Source: Ditylenchus dipsaci
Lineage: Eukaryota > Nematoda > Chromadorea > Rhabditida > Anguinidae
Assembly: GCA_004194705.1 (NCBI GenBank)
Contig: SADC01000338.1
Span: 62,001-126,000, forward strand
Reading direction: 5' to 3'
Length of the DNA: 64,000 nt
The notes under the pieces are model-generated. The model ran no database searches, was not told the origin of the DNA, and saw nothing but the letters and a program-made list of their open reading frames with translations. This document shows positions 31,695-45,059 of this stretch, in pieces. Positions within the stretch are counted from its first letter, which is position 1; every line of letters starts with the position of its first letter. The position numbers and the translations under genes were made by a program.

Positions 31695-33490
31695 TGTCTA
31701 CATGTGTATTCTACAGGGTACTGCACAGGGTATAATTTTAAATTAAAGTTATACCTAAATAATACTATTTTGGTATAAAAAAAGTTCCTTTTATACCCTG
31801 GGTATAAAGTATAAGACAATACCTTTATACCCTGGGTATTATTTTATACCCAGGGTATACAATCATAACCTGGCCAATTTGAAGCAAATTTTCAATTCTG
31901 ACGCCGGATTCATGTTCAGCATGGTTGATTTGATTAAAAAACTGCCCTTAAAATTTGAAGCTCACCATCAAAGTTCAAATTGCACTCGAGACAGAAAATA
32001 TTTGAATAACGACTTTTTTGGATTTCAAATGTTTGTTGTCTTCAAATGTTTGTATGTTTGTTGTTTGTTGTCTAAGCAGTGAGTTCACAATTCCAAGCGC
32101 AGTTTTCTAGTAAAAACCAACCAGTTGCAGTGACGAATAGCCCCCCCCCCTCCCACGGGACTGATCAGATCAAGAATATAAACTCATATTCGTGCTTCTC
32201 GACTCCGATTTCATGGGGAAGCCGCGTATTTTTTTAATTATGAGAAAAAAATTCGAACCACAGATAGTATCATGGTTTTTTAGTCAAAATTTGAAAATTT
32301 TAAATTGGCGCCTTTTGAATTTTAAAGGGAATAGGGCTGTATTGGGAGGGTAAGGGAAAAAAGGGGCTACTTTTATGGCAGAACGTTAGAAATTTAAATG
32401 TTTGTATTCTTCGACTGCCTCACCATGTTTTTCGACTGGGCCGTGGCAAAAAGAGACTCTATATGCATTTTTTGATCAAGAATACATCTCGGAATCATGT
32501 CTAAGGTAAGTGAGTGCGCGCATCTCTAACTCTCAAGCCCCAAGCCCCTTCGGAACTTGGAGTTGAGACGCGCACACCCACATACCTTAGACACAAATCA
32601 CTCGAAAGTGACTCTGGATGCATGAAAAACCATGCATACTAGAGTTTATTCATGCAGTAGGGCCCGGTATTCAAAACTATGTTCAACATCTTCTTGTTAG
32701 TGGGCCCTCTATGATTAGTGACCCCTTTTATTCCCTTCCCCACCCAATACAGCCTTTATTCCCTTTAAAATTCAAAAGGCGCCCATTAAAAATGTTGAAA
32801 TTTTCACAGAAAACCATGATACCCCCCAAATTCAAAATTTTTTTTCTCAGAATTAAAAAAACGCGCCGCTTTCTCATGAAATAGGGGTCGAGAAACACGA
32901 ATATGAGGTTATATCCTCCACCTGATCAGTCCCCGTGAGGGATTCTGAACTCAAGCCAACCAACCATCCCGAACATGAATCCACTGTCAAAATTAAGGGT
33001 GTACTTTATAGGCTTGAGGTTGGACTACAATTTCTCTAACTGTTGCTTTGTTGAGGACACCATCAATTTTGATGATAGATTAATGCTCACCGTAGTTGAT
33101 TTACTTAGTTTACTTAGAAAACTTCTCTTGAAATGGTAAACCCACTGCTAAAAGTCCAATCCCGCTCAAGACAACAAACATTTGAAATTCAAAAAAGTCG
33201 TTATTCAAATATTTTCTGTCTCGAGTGCAATTTGAAATTTGATGGTGAGCTTCAAATTTCAAGGGCAGTTTTTTAATCGAATCAACCATGCTGAACATGA
33301 ATCCGGCGTCAGAATTAAAAATTTGCTTCAAATTGGCCAGAGTATGATTGTATACCCTGGGTATAAAATAATACCCAGGGTATAAAGTAATACTATTTTT
33401 TCTATCTTTTCCTTCTTGGGTATAAACTTCGTATTAATTTTATTAAAAATTATACCCTGTGCAGTACCCTGGTATTCTATCAGCAGTATA
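31695..33490. repeat. Large inverted repeat, arms about 370 bp
   Basis: 31695-32090 is mirrored at 33110-33485: both carry TATACCCTGGGTAT arrays, CAATTTGAAGCAAATTTTCA, GACGCCGGATTCATGTTCAG and TCACCATCAAATTTC-like blocks. The inner parts are palindromic family A. About 1 kb lies between the arms and includes the complete element 32143-32945. The near-identical frames at 31879-32082 (plus) and 33110-33331 (minus) are translations of the two arms. Confidence 0.85.
32143..32945. mobile_element. G/C-tract element with GAGGATATAA-type ends
   Basis: The left end reads CCCACGGGACTGATCAG, AACTCATATTCGTGCTTC, GGGAAGCCGCGTATTTTTTT; the right end gives the complement (GCGCCGCTTTCTCATGA, GAGAAACACGAATATGAGG, CTGATCAGTCCCCGTG). 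Internal blocks (GGGCTGTATTGGGAGGG, GAATCATGTCTAAGGTAAGT, AAATCACTCGAAAGTGACTC) link it to the G/C-tract family. Confidence 0.75.
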
Positions 33491-34149
33491 TGTATTGCTG
33501 GTGCCTCTGAGATCGCTGCCTGTATCCTCCTTGTTTTTTTAGTTGTTTTTTCCTAATAATCTCAGAAACCATTTATTTTTACTTCTTTATTATTTTTGGC
33601 AAAAAAATTTCGTAGATTTTTTTGAAATTTTTTCTCTTCGGTTTCCCAAAATGATTATTTTTCAAAGAGTTTGTTTTCTTGTCCCAAATAGCCCGAAAAT
33701 CATTCAAATGCACTGAGGAGTGCATTTCAACGATAACTCACAAGTTTTTTTCTGATGGTTTAAAAAGAATTCTTATGCTGCTAAATTTTTCAATGAAGCT
33801 TTTTAGTAATTAAAAGTTGGCTGATTTCCCTAGAAAAAGTAATGCTCTCGATATAACACCACCAATGGCTGGTCCTGAGAGTGGTGTTTTATCGAGAGTG
33901 GACTGCAGTATTATTACAGTTGAGTGTCGATGAGGTTTCGCCCAGTTTATTCCAATTGATTATAACATCGGCAAGACGACTGCAAAAAACAGGCGAGTCC
34001 AAGGTATCTTTTGGGGGGGGGGGGTATTTCAATCAATACATTTAGAGACTGAAATTCTACAAAATTTTCTAGCATTAAAATTCACATGCATCGAAGACTT
34101 CAAACAGTAATAACAACAACAAAAATGTATGTATATATCTTTGAATTTC
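33491..34149. other. No gene seen; one 75-bp TA-type element
   Basis: CTCTCGATATAACACCACCA at 33846-33865 is mirrored by GGTGTTTTATCGAGAGTGG at 33883-33901 ending at GACTGCAGTA, a small relative of the TA-type CAGTCGAACCTC family. Otherwise AT-rich without exons. Confidence 0.55.
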
Positions 34150-34639
34150 TCAAAACTTAGTTAAATGCATTCCCTTTCTCATAAATGGATCTTCCGCCAG
34201 TGAATCACTAGCTCTGGAAGTGGAGGGTATGACCCCATCTCTAAATGGGTTGTTAGCCCCAGAGTCGGTGGATTGCCTGGTGTCTACTACTACCACTTTG
34301 CCCACATCTCTGAATGGATTGAAGTCCTGGCTCATGCGATTGCCTTTAAAAGGATTTGAGTGTCGAGGACCTGTAATGTGCGGTCTAAAAGGGTTAAGAC
34401 CTCCATCTTCTAAATAGCTTTTCGGCTCATCCGCCTCCTCAACTGGTTTGTAGTTTTTGGACTTGCGGAAACTTTGCCTCTTTAAATGCCCTAAACTAGG
34501 CAATAAAGGACTGGCTTTGGCATCGCCTGAGGAGGACTTGGAATGGTAGAAAGGCTGAAGGCCCAGCTGGTGGAGATTCTGACCAATAGGCAGGGTCTTA
34601 GAGGCGTTAGACCGACGCTGGCCGGTGTCTGTGGAGGTT
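34150..34639 (-). CDS. NPF-motif-rich cytoplasmic tail exon, possible 3' exon of the K2P gene
   Basis: Open minus-strand frame after an AATTTCAG acceptor (AG at 34641-34640) to TGA at 34150-34152, about 160 residues. It is hydrophilic with basic and serine-rich stretches (GQRRSNASKTLP, HLKRQSFRKSK) and five spaced motifs: LNPFRPH, SNPFKGN, FNPFRDV, NNPFRDG and EDPFMRK. NPF is the ligand for EH domains of endocytic adaptors, so the tail likely binds trafficking machinery. It lies 1.5 kb downstream of the channel exons on the same strand. Exon H of the channel contains an internal GTAAGT donor (36207-36212), but simple splicing to the main acceptor is out of phase; a CCACAG acceptor 10 nt further in would keep phase. 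It may instead belong to a separate gene or need an unseen exon. Confidence 0.6.
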
Positions 34640-34689
34640 CTGAAATTGGATTTGAGCATTATTTTGGTTGAGTGCAAACATTTTATCAA

Positions 34690-35289
34690 TTTATCAATAC
34701 AAAAGAAATTTTTTAAAATGGATCAATTTGAGCTCACCAACTAAACTTTCATGATTACTTGTCGATTTTTTTAACATTTTTTAAACTTTTTGGTTAGTTT
34801 ACTTCTGGTGGGCTGTAAACAAAATATTCGTTCTAGGCATGCCTATGCCAATAAGTCCAATTTGGAATTTTTGAATTCCCATACACCTTTTTACTTATAC
34901 AATTTAAATGTCGACCTTTATTTTAAACCATTTTTTATTTTTTTATTCGTCATAATTCAAATCGATTTTGTTTTTATAAGGAACATGATGCCCGAGAGTT
35001 TAAACATGTTAAATTTGACTTATTGGCGTGGGCGAGCCCCTTGAATGTGCAAGAGTGGGTTTTTGTGCATTACATTTTAAAGGTTACCCTGTGTTAAAAA
35101 TAAAGGAAGGTTGTCTATTAAGACACCATTCTTTGAATAGCAACCATGATTTTTTGCTGCGGAGGTTTTTAAAATTGAGCTTGGAAATAGGAGTAACTGA
35201 GAAAATTGGTGATGTGATCTCATTGATGAAAATATGAAATTGGCAAAATGATCTCAGTGGCAAGAAGATTACGCTCCGAAATTAAGTGG
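34690..35289. other. No gene seen (probable intron)
   Basis: AT-rich sequence upstream (on the minus strand) of the NPF exon, with no family match and no convincing exon. Confidence 0.4.
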
Positions 35290-35423
35290 TACCGTATTTC
35301 CTCTAAAATAGCCCCCGGGCTATTTTATTCAAACCTCCAATTTTCAGAAAAATTTGGATTCGATTTCGAGATTTTCGGGTGGAAATCCAAAATCGAAAAA
35401 GTGGAATCGGTAGAGCTCGTGGG

Positions 35424-35855
35424 TACTTCTCCGGTTGGGCCCCCCCCATTTTACCAAGCCCTCCAATAATTATTCAGCATAACAATTTATTGTTGGTCAG
35501 CTTATGTTACTCGTGCTGGGAATAGCTTGCTTGAACGATTGCCGCTCGAATTTGAACATTTGACTGTCAATCATTCGTACAACTTCGTTGATCCTGATAC
35601 CGGAGCTCACACGCAAACAGTGGAATCTACCTGGCAGAAATTCAAGAGAAGGCACAAGCACGAATATGGGACGCATCGATCTGTTTTTCGCAGTTATGTT
35701 TCTGATTTTGTTTGGCGTAGAAAATTTAAAGGAGAGGATATTATGTATAATTTGTGGTCTCAAATTGCCTTGTTATATGTTTGCGAATAAAAATATTGTA
35801 TAATTATTGGAGGGCTTGGTAAAATGGGGGGGGGGGGGCCAAACGGAGAAGTACC
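35424..35855. mobile_element. ISXO2/Merlin-like element with 7-9 bp target duplication
   Basis: TACTTCTCCGG, a C run and ATTTTACCAAGCCCTCCAAT at the left mirror ATTGGAGGGCTTGGTAAAAT, a G run and CGGAGAAGTA at the right. GCTCGTGGG occurs at 35415-35423 and 35856-35864. The homologous uninterrupted site at 46577-46585 (in 46454-46707) has it once. Encodes a transposase fragment at 35527-35790. Confidence 0.85.
35527..35790 (+). pseudogene. ISXO2-like (IS1595/Merlin) transposase C-terminal fragment
   Basis: The plus frame includes VNHSYNFVDPDTGAHTQTVE, STWQKFKRRHKHEYGTHRSV and FRSYVSDFVWRRKFKGED, ending at a TGA or TAA near 35788. NHSxNFVDPxTGAHTQxxExxWxxxKRR is the signature around the third catalytic acidic residue (the E of QTVES) of ISXO2-like DDE transposases. 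The upstream half with the first two acidic residues is missing, so the copy is inactive. The fragment sits between inverted ends only 432 bp apart, that is, an internally deleted derivative. The frame at 35588-35803 and the minus frame at 35497-35763 are shadows. Confidence 0.85.
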
Positions 35856-35981
35856 GCTCGTGGGAGTTGAAAAAATGCAAAAGACAGATTTGCAAAATAT
35901 TCACTCTAGCTTGAGATATAGGTCTTCCAAGTAGGGGGAGGGCTATTTTAGAAGGAGGGCTATTTTAGAGGAAATACGGTA

Positions 35982-36108
35982 TGTAAAATCAAAAATTTTA
36001 CTTTGTTAAAACTTTAAAGTTGTATACTCCAAATTTTACTTAATAATTTTAACCCACCGTTTCCTCATGCCACCCCATTCTCCATATCTCCATCCTCACT
36101 GCCTCTCC
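35982..36108. other. 3' flank of the channel exon H
   Basis: AT-rich 127 bp downstream (minus strand) of the stop at 36109; no AATAAA seen. Confidence 0.4.
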
Positions 36109-38301
<2,193 letters not shown>

Positions 38302-38763
38302 CTGTAATCAAGAAACAAATCGAATTATCGATTTTGGTTTTAATTACTCAATTTCATCATGCGGTTTGAAAACCGTAAAAAGTATTGGAACACATCCCCC
38401 AATAGGCTGTTTTGTTTCCTTGGTTCTCCTGTTGTTCTTTTATTTTTTAAGGCTTAGGCAAGGTTGGCCAGCGTACGTTAGGACGTAATCAAACAGGAGT
38501 CTGAAACATGTTTGAGTCCTTTCTAAAATACGCTGGCCAACCCTTGCCTAAGCCCAAAAAACAACAAGAGGAACCAATGAAAAAATCCAATTGAGGGATA
38601 GAGCCAAGTATTGCTTGGTGATCCCTGTAATTCAGGCAGAGCTCCTAACTTAATAATAAAACCAATACTTCAAGCATTTTTCATTCAGTATTCACTGATT
38701 TTGAGCATCGAAAAATTAAAATTTTACGTGAAATGAAAAAATTCTTGATATTGAAAGAGTTTA
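38302..38763. repeat. Presumed intron; TTAGGC-type hairpin
   Basis: 38447-38560 holds AAGGCTTAGGCAAGGTTGGC then CAGCGTACGTTAGGACGTAA and its mirrored partner CAAACATG...CGCTGGCCAACCCTTGCCT. Upstream of channel exon B on the minus strand; no exon encoding TM1 was recognised. Confidence 0.65.
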
Positions 38764-40962
38764 ACACTAGAATTCTCGACTGTAACGTTTGACTACCTGG
38801 CAGTAAAAACGCCTGCTGAGCAAGATAATCGCAAAACCGGGCCTCCTCGCTAGAGTACAATGCACTTTTTTATGGCAATTCTCACAGCGACTCTTTGAAA
38901 AATGGATGATTTTTTCTTTAGGCTGGTGAGCAGTGAATTTACTCAGCTCAACATTTTCTTTTATGTGCATAAGAAAGCCCTTTGTCTGGGCTTTCTGATA
39001 GTATGTCGTTTGCCTGCCTTCGAATGTATTATCGCGGGTAAAAAATTAAAAGAATCAAATAAGGACATTTTGAAAAATTCACAATTTTACTGAAAGCATG
39101 GAAAGTTTTTGCACACTTGCCGTTTATCTGCTTGATGCGTGCTCAATACTCGTAGATAAATTCAAGCGCTACGAGATAGGCCGAAAATCAGCACAAGAAT
39201 TCAACGAAAGTCACTTCAAAATTACAAGAGAAGAGGTGGAACCAGCTGTTTTTCTGGTATCGAAATTTGAGGGATACCTGGTTTTGGAATATTCCTGGTT
39301 AAATTTCTGAAGAAAATCGGGAGTGCAATATAGCAAAATGATCAGCGTGAAAAATGCTACATAATTTGTGCAAAGGCTCACAAGACAACAAGCAAATATC
39401 ACAATATTCAAGCCAAATCAATTTGACCTCAAAACCATACGAAAAATCAGGAACTTTTGGACGAAAATTCAGGTGGTTATGCCGGGCAGGAGTAAGATGC
39501 GGCAAATCACATTGCGACAAATCAAATTGCGGCAAAATCAGATTGCGGCAAATCAGATTGCGACAATTCAAATTGCGGCAAAATGAAATTCCGACAATTC
39601 AAATTGCGACAATTCAAATTGCGGCAAAATCAAATTGCGGCAAATCATATTGCGACAATTTAAATTGCAGTAATCAAATTGGAAACTTTCAAGTAATGCT
39701 TAATCTGCCACCACTATGTGGTCTCAACAAGCTGCCGTCTAAACAGGCTTGTTTGTGAGATGAGATTTTGCTAGAAACCAAAAAATTGACTAGCTGTACA
39801 AAAATCAGCAAACAATCAAATAGTATATAGTATAGTACAGTATTCGTTATCCATAGCTGAAAGAAGCAAAGAAGTAAAGTCAGGCCAGGAGGAAAGCGAA
39901 AAAATGATATACAAATATTTACTCACAAAGTGAACGAAAATACCTAACGTATAAAATAACGATCAACCCAAATAGCAGTCCAATGTGACCCTCCCAGTTA
40001 TGCCGCAATTTGATTTTGCCGCAATTTGAATTGTCGCAATTTGATTTTGCCGCAATTTGAATTGTCGCAATTTGATTTTGCCGCAATTTCATTTTGCCGC
40101 AATTTGATTTGTCGCAATTTGAATTGTCGCAATCTGATTTGCCGCAATCTGATTTTGCCGCAATTTGATTTGTCGCAATGTGATTTGCCGCATCTTACTC
40201 CTGCCGTTATGCCTTTGTTTCGTAATTTTCTCTAAATTTTATAATGCATTTTCAGGGAAAAAAAATTTACGTGATAGAGCGAGAAAAACTGCATCAGACA
40301 TTGGGTTCGAATTCGACACAAATATTTCAAATTCAGATACTTTTAGAAAAAAAAAGACTCGCCATAGTCTTGGCTATCTTTTAGTGTAAGGTTGCACGAA
40401 TATTGTGTTCAAAATATTGCTTCTAAACTCAGTAAAATCAAACCAGAATCGTCCATGCATGAAAGTCCACCAGCATACTTCTTCAATCCTCTGGAAAAGA
40501 GAGAAAACACGGACTTACCTGAGATCTTTTCATCGTATCTGATGCCTATCTCGTAGCGCTTGAATTTATCTACGAGTATTGAGCACGCATCAAGCAGATA
40601 AACGGCAAGTGTGCAAAAACTTTCCATGCTTTCAGTAAAATTGTGAATTTTTCAAAATGTCCTTATTTGATTCTTTTAATTTTTACCCGCGATAATACAT
40701 TCGAAGGCAGGCAAACGACATACTATCAGAAAGCCCAGACAAAGGGCTTTCTTATGCACATAAAAGAAAATGTTGAGCTGAGTAAATTCACTGCTCACCA
40801 GCCTAAAGAAAAAATCATCCATTTTTCAAAGAGTCGCTGTGAGAATTGCCATAAAAAAGTGCATTGTACTCTAGCGAGGAGGCCCGGTTTTGCGATTATC
40901 TTGCTCAGCAGGCGTTTTTACTGCCAGGTAGTCAAACGTTACAGTCGAGAATTCTAGTGTTA
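38764..40962. repeat. Inverted repeat with 420-bp arms around a hAT-like element
   Basis: 38764-39182 is mirrored at 40541-40962 with very few differences. Read plus at 40643-40957 (minus in the other arm), one frame gives KFTAHQPKEKIIHFSKSRCE then NCHKKVHCTLARRPGF; the opposite frame gives MESFCTLAVYLLDACSILVD. The CxxC-containing stretch is vaguely like the Cys-rich tail of a transposase but I cannot assign it. Outside the arms the two sides differ (39183-39475; 40214-40540). Between them lies 39484-40205. Confidence 0.85.
39484..40205. mobile_element. hAT-like element, GGGCAGGAG family, exact 8-bp target duplication
   Basis: Starts GGGCAGGAGTAAGATGCGGC and ends GCCGCATCTTACTCCTGCC, flanked by GTTATGCC at 39476-39483 and 40206-40213. 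Each end is an array of ATTGCGACAA and ATTGCGGCAAAATC words, about a dozen per end. Centre 39680-39990 has no recognised frame. Smaller relative of 6481-8096. Frames at 39354-39758, 39368-39586, 39299-39571 and 40026-40235 are array translations. Confidence 0.9.
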
Positions 40963-41282
40963 AGTAAAAAACTAACCATTATTATTTTTTTGCGATTTTT
41001 CCCAGAAACTACATGATATTCTGAATGTCAGATGTGCAAAAATAAAAAATTGTCCTTTAGTCAAAATATGCCTACATTTCGATATTCGCGTTAACTGGCT
41101 AAGTGCATACCTTTTTCTTACGTATGGATGATATTTTTGACTTAATTTGATTTCTACAAAAAGTTTTGGTCTCTTTAAAAGTTGTTAGAATTTTAGACCT
41201 GTACAGTGTTGGACGACCCTAATGTAAAATGTACCCTAAACGTAAATTTCCCTACATTTTGGTAAATTTTTGAAATTTATTT
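40963..41282. other. No gene seen
   Basis: AT-rich, no family match. Confidence 0.4.
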
Positions 41283-41498
41283 TGAAACATAAGCGTTAAA
41301 GGACCATAGCCGTCGCCGACAACGAGAATTTAAAATGTTTGGATTCGCTCGGGACAGTTCTCTTTCATCTTTCATTGTACTCTTTTGAGTCATTCGAAGC
41401 AAGTCAAAAGAGTACAGTGCGAGACGAAAGAGAAATGTCCCGCGCCAATTCAAACATTTGAAATTCTCGTTGTCGGCGACGGCTATGGTCCTTTGAAA
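41283..41498. mobile_element. Hairpin element, GACCATAGCCGTCGCCGACA ends
   Basis: AAAGGACCATAGCCGTCGCC then GACAACGAGAATTTAAA at the left pairs with its complement ending CGACGGCTATGGTCCTTT at the right; inner TTCGGACAGTTCTCTTTC-like segments also pair. No target duplication resolved. Frames at 41277-41570 and 41404-41613 are shadows of the hairpin. Confidence 0.75.
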
Positions 41499-42007
41499 TG
41501 GTATACTCGCCGCTGACGGAAATATTGAAAAAAGGCGGGTACCAGTGAAGTTCGTAAAATTGAATAGCACCCCCTCCTCTAAAAAGTATGAGTTCTTTAA
41601 CCGTAGATACCAAGGCGTATGAGTTCTCTAAACAAATTTCAGTTAGAGAAATTATACTCTGTGGAGCGAGGGGTGCACTTGGTTGCTGTTATGAAATTCA
41701 TACGAGAAGTAAAATTTCGTATTTTTGTAAAAGTTCAGAAAAAAACGTCGCTTCCAATCGGAATCGGACCGACAACCGACTTTAACAGTCCGCTGCTACT
41801 TTACCTTTTAGCCACCAATGCTATTAATCTAACACTAGAGGGTACTCAACAACTTTGTATTTCAAAATACTCTCACCGGCGGCGAGCATGCCCCTTTAAA
41901 AGTCATTTTTAAATATGAATTATTGTCAACCTGTTTTAGTTCAGTCTCCGACTCTAGTGCATCAAACACAGCAGCACCAACCTAAAATGCAATTATTAAA
42001 TTTAGGA
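41499..42007. other. No gene seen
   Basis: Overlapping short frames at 41588-41912 include VKFRIFVKVQKKTSLPIG, but without motif, initiator context or splice support. Possibly transposon debris. Confidence 0.35.
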
Positions 42008-42923
42008 CGCTACTGCCATATGCACCCCCCCCCCCCCAAAAGCTACTGTAATATACTTTGGGGGGGGGGGGGGGGGGTGGTGGATGCCAAAAAATCGACT
42101 TTTTGGGAGTGTCTAAAAACCGTTTTTATGCAATAATTTTGCCATAAAGGGACCAGAAAAGTAATTTTAAAAGGAATCAAGGGCTGTATTGGGAGGGGAA
42201 GTGAATAATACAGGGGCCACTTTTTTAGCTGCTTTACCATATTTTTCAACTTGGGCCGTGGCAAAAATAGACTCTATATGCATTTTATGATCAAGTGTAC
42301 TTCTCGGAATTATGTCTAAGGTAAGAGCCTCCGGGCGTGCATCTCTAACTCTCAAGCCCCTGCGCCCCTTCGGGGGCGCAGGGGCTTGGGGGCTTGGAGT
42401 TGAGATGCGCACACCCACTTACCTTAGACACAAATCACTCAAAAATGACTCTGGATGCATGAAAAAGCATGCATAACCAGAGCTATTTATGCAGTAGGCC
42501 CCAGTATTCAAAACTATGTTCAACATCTTTGCTTTTTCACCGAAAAGCATTTCCCCTTGTTTTACAAGGCCGGGCCAGAAACCCAACATACAAAATTTAG
42601 CCTGGCGCTTAAAAAGTGCTAGGCCTAAGTGCAAACCCGCGGAGTCCACCCCGCTGATCGGCTTGGTCCATGAAAAGTACTTATACTTATGCCTGCACCA
42701 CAAGTTCCTGGGTTTGAAAGTGCCCTTAGACGCTTAAAGAATTAATACTCTAAGGATCCCAACCATCTCGAAAAGTGGCCCCTGTATTATTGCCTTCCCC
42801 TCCTAATGCAGCCCGCTATCCATTTAAATTGCTTTTCTGGTTCTTTTTATGGCGAAATTATTGTATAAAAATTGTTTTTGACCATCCCTAAAAAGTCGGT
42901 TTGGGGGAGGTATATTACAGTAG
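42008..42923. mobile_element. Complete G/C-tract hairpin element with doubled left tip
   Basis: Tips CTACTGTAATATAC (42043-42056) and GTATATTACAGTAG (42910-42923) are exact inverted copies, followed inward by G/C runs, TCGACTTTTTGGG, TTGCCATAAAGGGACCAGAA and CTGTATTGGGAGGGGAAG and their complements, about 190 bp of terminal inverted repeat. A second tip-like GACGCTACTGCCATATGCA lies just outside at 42008. Internal: GCGCCCCTTCGGGGGCGC snap-back, TTACCTTAGACACAAATCAC, and GAACTTGTGGTGCAGG in reverse at 42695-42712. Confidence 0.85.
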
Positions 42924-43805
42924 CGCCAAATTTAGTTATGGCAACAATAGCAGTGTTTACACCAAAATAAAACTCACAAACAAGTACGTGAGAGTGCATA
43001 CGATCAAAGATAGGGTACGCACATTCTGTCGTTTCATACCAGCCTGTTGTCATCTGTCGTTGCAGCGACTACAGCTAGCAAAGCCTATTCACTCTATTGC
43101 ATTTGCAGTCTTCACGTTGATTGTGTAAGAAGACTTTTAGACAGCAAAATATGTCGATCCATACTTATTTCAACTGAAAATTTAAAAAAACTGAAAATAA
43201 ACCAAATTATTCAAATAAGAATACAATACTGATTCTTTGGAGAGACAATCAAATTTTTTAGCTCCTATAAAGGCTTCTTCACAATAAGAGTTGACCAAAG
43301 TGTCGACCTGAGCCTTCTTTTGACGTGGGAAAAGCCAAGATTTTTGTTCAAAATTTTATTTATTTTTGTTGTTTGTTTGTTTTTTGCCTGAAAATGGGAT
43401 TTTTCAAACTTCATACTTTTCGGCTCTATATATGTTTGCGCTTACCCCGAAAAAATGCCTTGGTACCCTGTTGATTTTTTGCAACTTTTAAGTATGAGTG
43501 CGTTGAACTTATGACTTCTTGCTAACAATAGTGATTTTTGTTGCTTGCCGATGTTGTGATTCATGCTTAGGCTTAGACCAGCGTCTTTTGGCAAACACAA
43601 TTTGCAAAAACATCAACCGGGGACCAAGGCATTTTTTTTCGGGCTAGTCGCAATTATTTTATTACTCTTTTAAATCCTTATGCTAGAACGCAGGACTACC
43701 TTTTGAATATGATAATGTGTTTGGCTATACCTCTGCAAATTTTGCAAAAAAAAGACCCAGAAAAAGCACTAAGACATTTATTAGTCATAATTAGTTATTA
43801 GCTCA
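42924..43805. other. No gene seen
   Basis: AT-rich with short frames only (42901-43232). CCTTGGTACCCTGTTGATTT at 43460-43479 and GGGGACCAAGGCATTTTTTT at 43619-43638 are CCTTGGTCCCC-type motifs. Confidence 0.4.
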
Positions 43806-44429
43806 TGGCCCTATCTTAGAAGAGGGGGCCAAATTTTGCCTTGGCCCCCTGTTGATTTTAATCAATTTTGCCTTGGTTCCCCTGTTGTTTTCCCACCATT
43901 GTATTTGGCGTTTTCGGTCTTAAGTCATCGAGTTCTGTTAAAATCTTTCCCTATAGTTTTTCGTTCTTTTTATTTGTATTCTACATGTGGGCAAATGACT
44001 ACTCCAACAAGGGTCTAGTAAAGAATGCGTTTCCATTTTTTGCATTAGTCCCCTCTGCTGCTTTTAAGATGATCATGTTAACCATATTCACCCTGATCAC
44101 CATAATCCCAATGTTACAATAGCCATAATGAACAAGGGGACCAAGCTGTTTTTCGCAAAAAAAGCAACAGGTACACCAAGGCGAAAAATGGAAACGTATT
44201 CTTTACTAGAGCTACTCCAACAAGCAAGTTATGAAAGAAGCCCGCTTGTATAAGAATTGTGTATGCGATTGGTTAGCCATGACTCGTGAAGTTTGCCAAG
44301 AGTAAGCTTGTTTTACTTGTTATAATTATATAATCATATTAAAAAAAGAGAAAAAAACAACAACCAAAATCAACAGGGGGACCAAGGCAAAATTTGGCCG
44401 CTCTTCTAGGATAGGGCCGTCATAAAATA
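43806..44429. mobile_element. Hairpin element with GGCCCTATC-TAGAAGAG ends
   Basis: Left: ATGGCCCTATCTTAGAAGAG then CCAAATTTTGCCTTGGCCCC and CTGTTGATTTT; right: the complement, ending CTCTTCTAGGATAGGGCCGT. Inside, CACCCTGATCACCATAATC at 44089-44107 is shared with 16567-16585 in the pogo-like element. Frames at 43836-44122 are not convincing. Confidence 0.75.
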
Positions 44430-45059
44430 ACCTAAGGCTCGTAAAGTCCCATTTGTAGTCAAAATAGAATGGTAACACCCCTCCTCCCTGTGGTTCAGGC
44501 CTGTGCTGTTTTTAGAGCAAAAATAAAACCAAAAGATGACGTATTTTTTTCAAAATTTTAAAATAAAATTACTATGAATTTCGGAGTCGAAAATTGATGC
44601 CCTAAAACAACAATAGAGAGAAAAGTGACTTCTATGAGTTCCTTGTCTTTTCCAATAAATTGAGGCATCAGAACAGCTTTTTCTTCTGCAGTTAACAACA
44701 AAGAGCACTACCACCCCACCACCAAATAGAAATTTGCGTCAGGAATGATTAGAGTCTGTTTCATTCTAAGTGTGCATCCCCCTACTCTCTTCTCTATTAA
44801 GCAATACATACACAACAACCACAAGAAAAGCGGGATTAGAATGGGTGGATTTGGCGAAAAAAACATTTGAAATGTTTTATTTTTATTTTTTGACTGTTTT
44901 TTGTATGTGCTCCCAACTTTTTTCAAACTTAAGCCTTAGGCTTAGGCAAGGGTAGGCCAGCGCACGTTAGGACGAACTCAAACGTGTGTCCCAGACTGAG
45001 CACCAAAAGGCGCCAATTTTAAAAAACTGTAGCGAGTCACAATTTGTAGCGAGTCGAAT
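44430..45059. other. No gene seen; one TTAGGC-type repeat
   Basis: 44932-44985 reads TAAGCCTTAGGCTTAGGCAA then GGGTAGGCCAGCGCACGTTA and GGACGAACTCAAACG, the best-kept copy of that dispersed sentence. Confidence 0.55.

Larger units (their letters stand above)
35290..35981. mobile_element. Pogo-like miniature element carrying a Merlin-like insertion
   Basis: Ends TACCGTATTTCCTCTAAAAT and ATTTTAGAGGAAATACGGTA, starting from TA. The family word AAATAGCCC is reiterated at both ends. The body (ATTTGGATTCGATTTCGAGA, GGAATCGGTAGAGCTCGTGG, TTTGCAAAATATTCAC) is homologous to 46454-46707. It is split at 35424-35855 by another element. Confidence 0.9.

Noticed and set aside
39354..39758. 134-codon plus-strand frame
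   Set aside because: Mostly translation of the GCGGCAAAATC word array of the hAT-like element.
38764..40962. piggyBac-type Cys-rich domain in the inverted arms
   Set aside because: Only one CxxC pair is clear; the remaining zinc-ligand spacing does not fit without frame changes, so the assignment is not supported.
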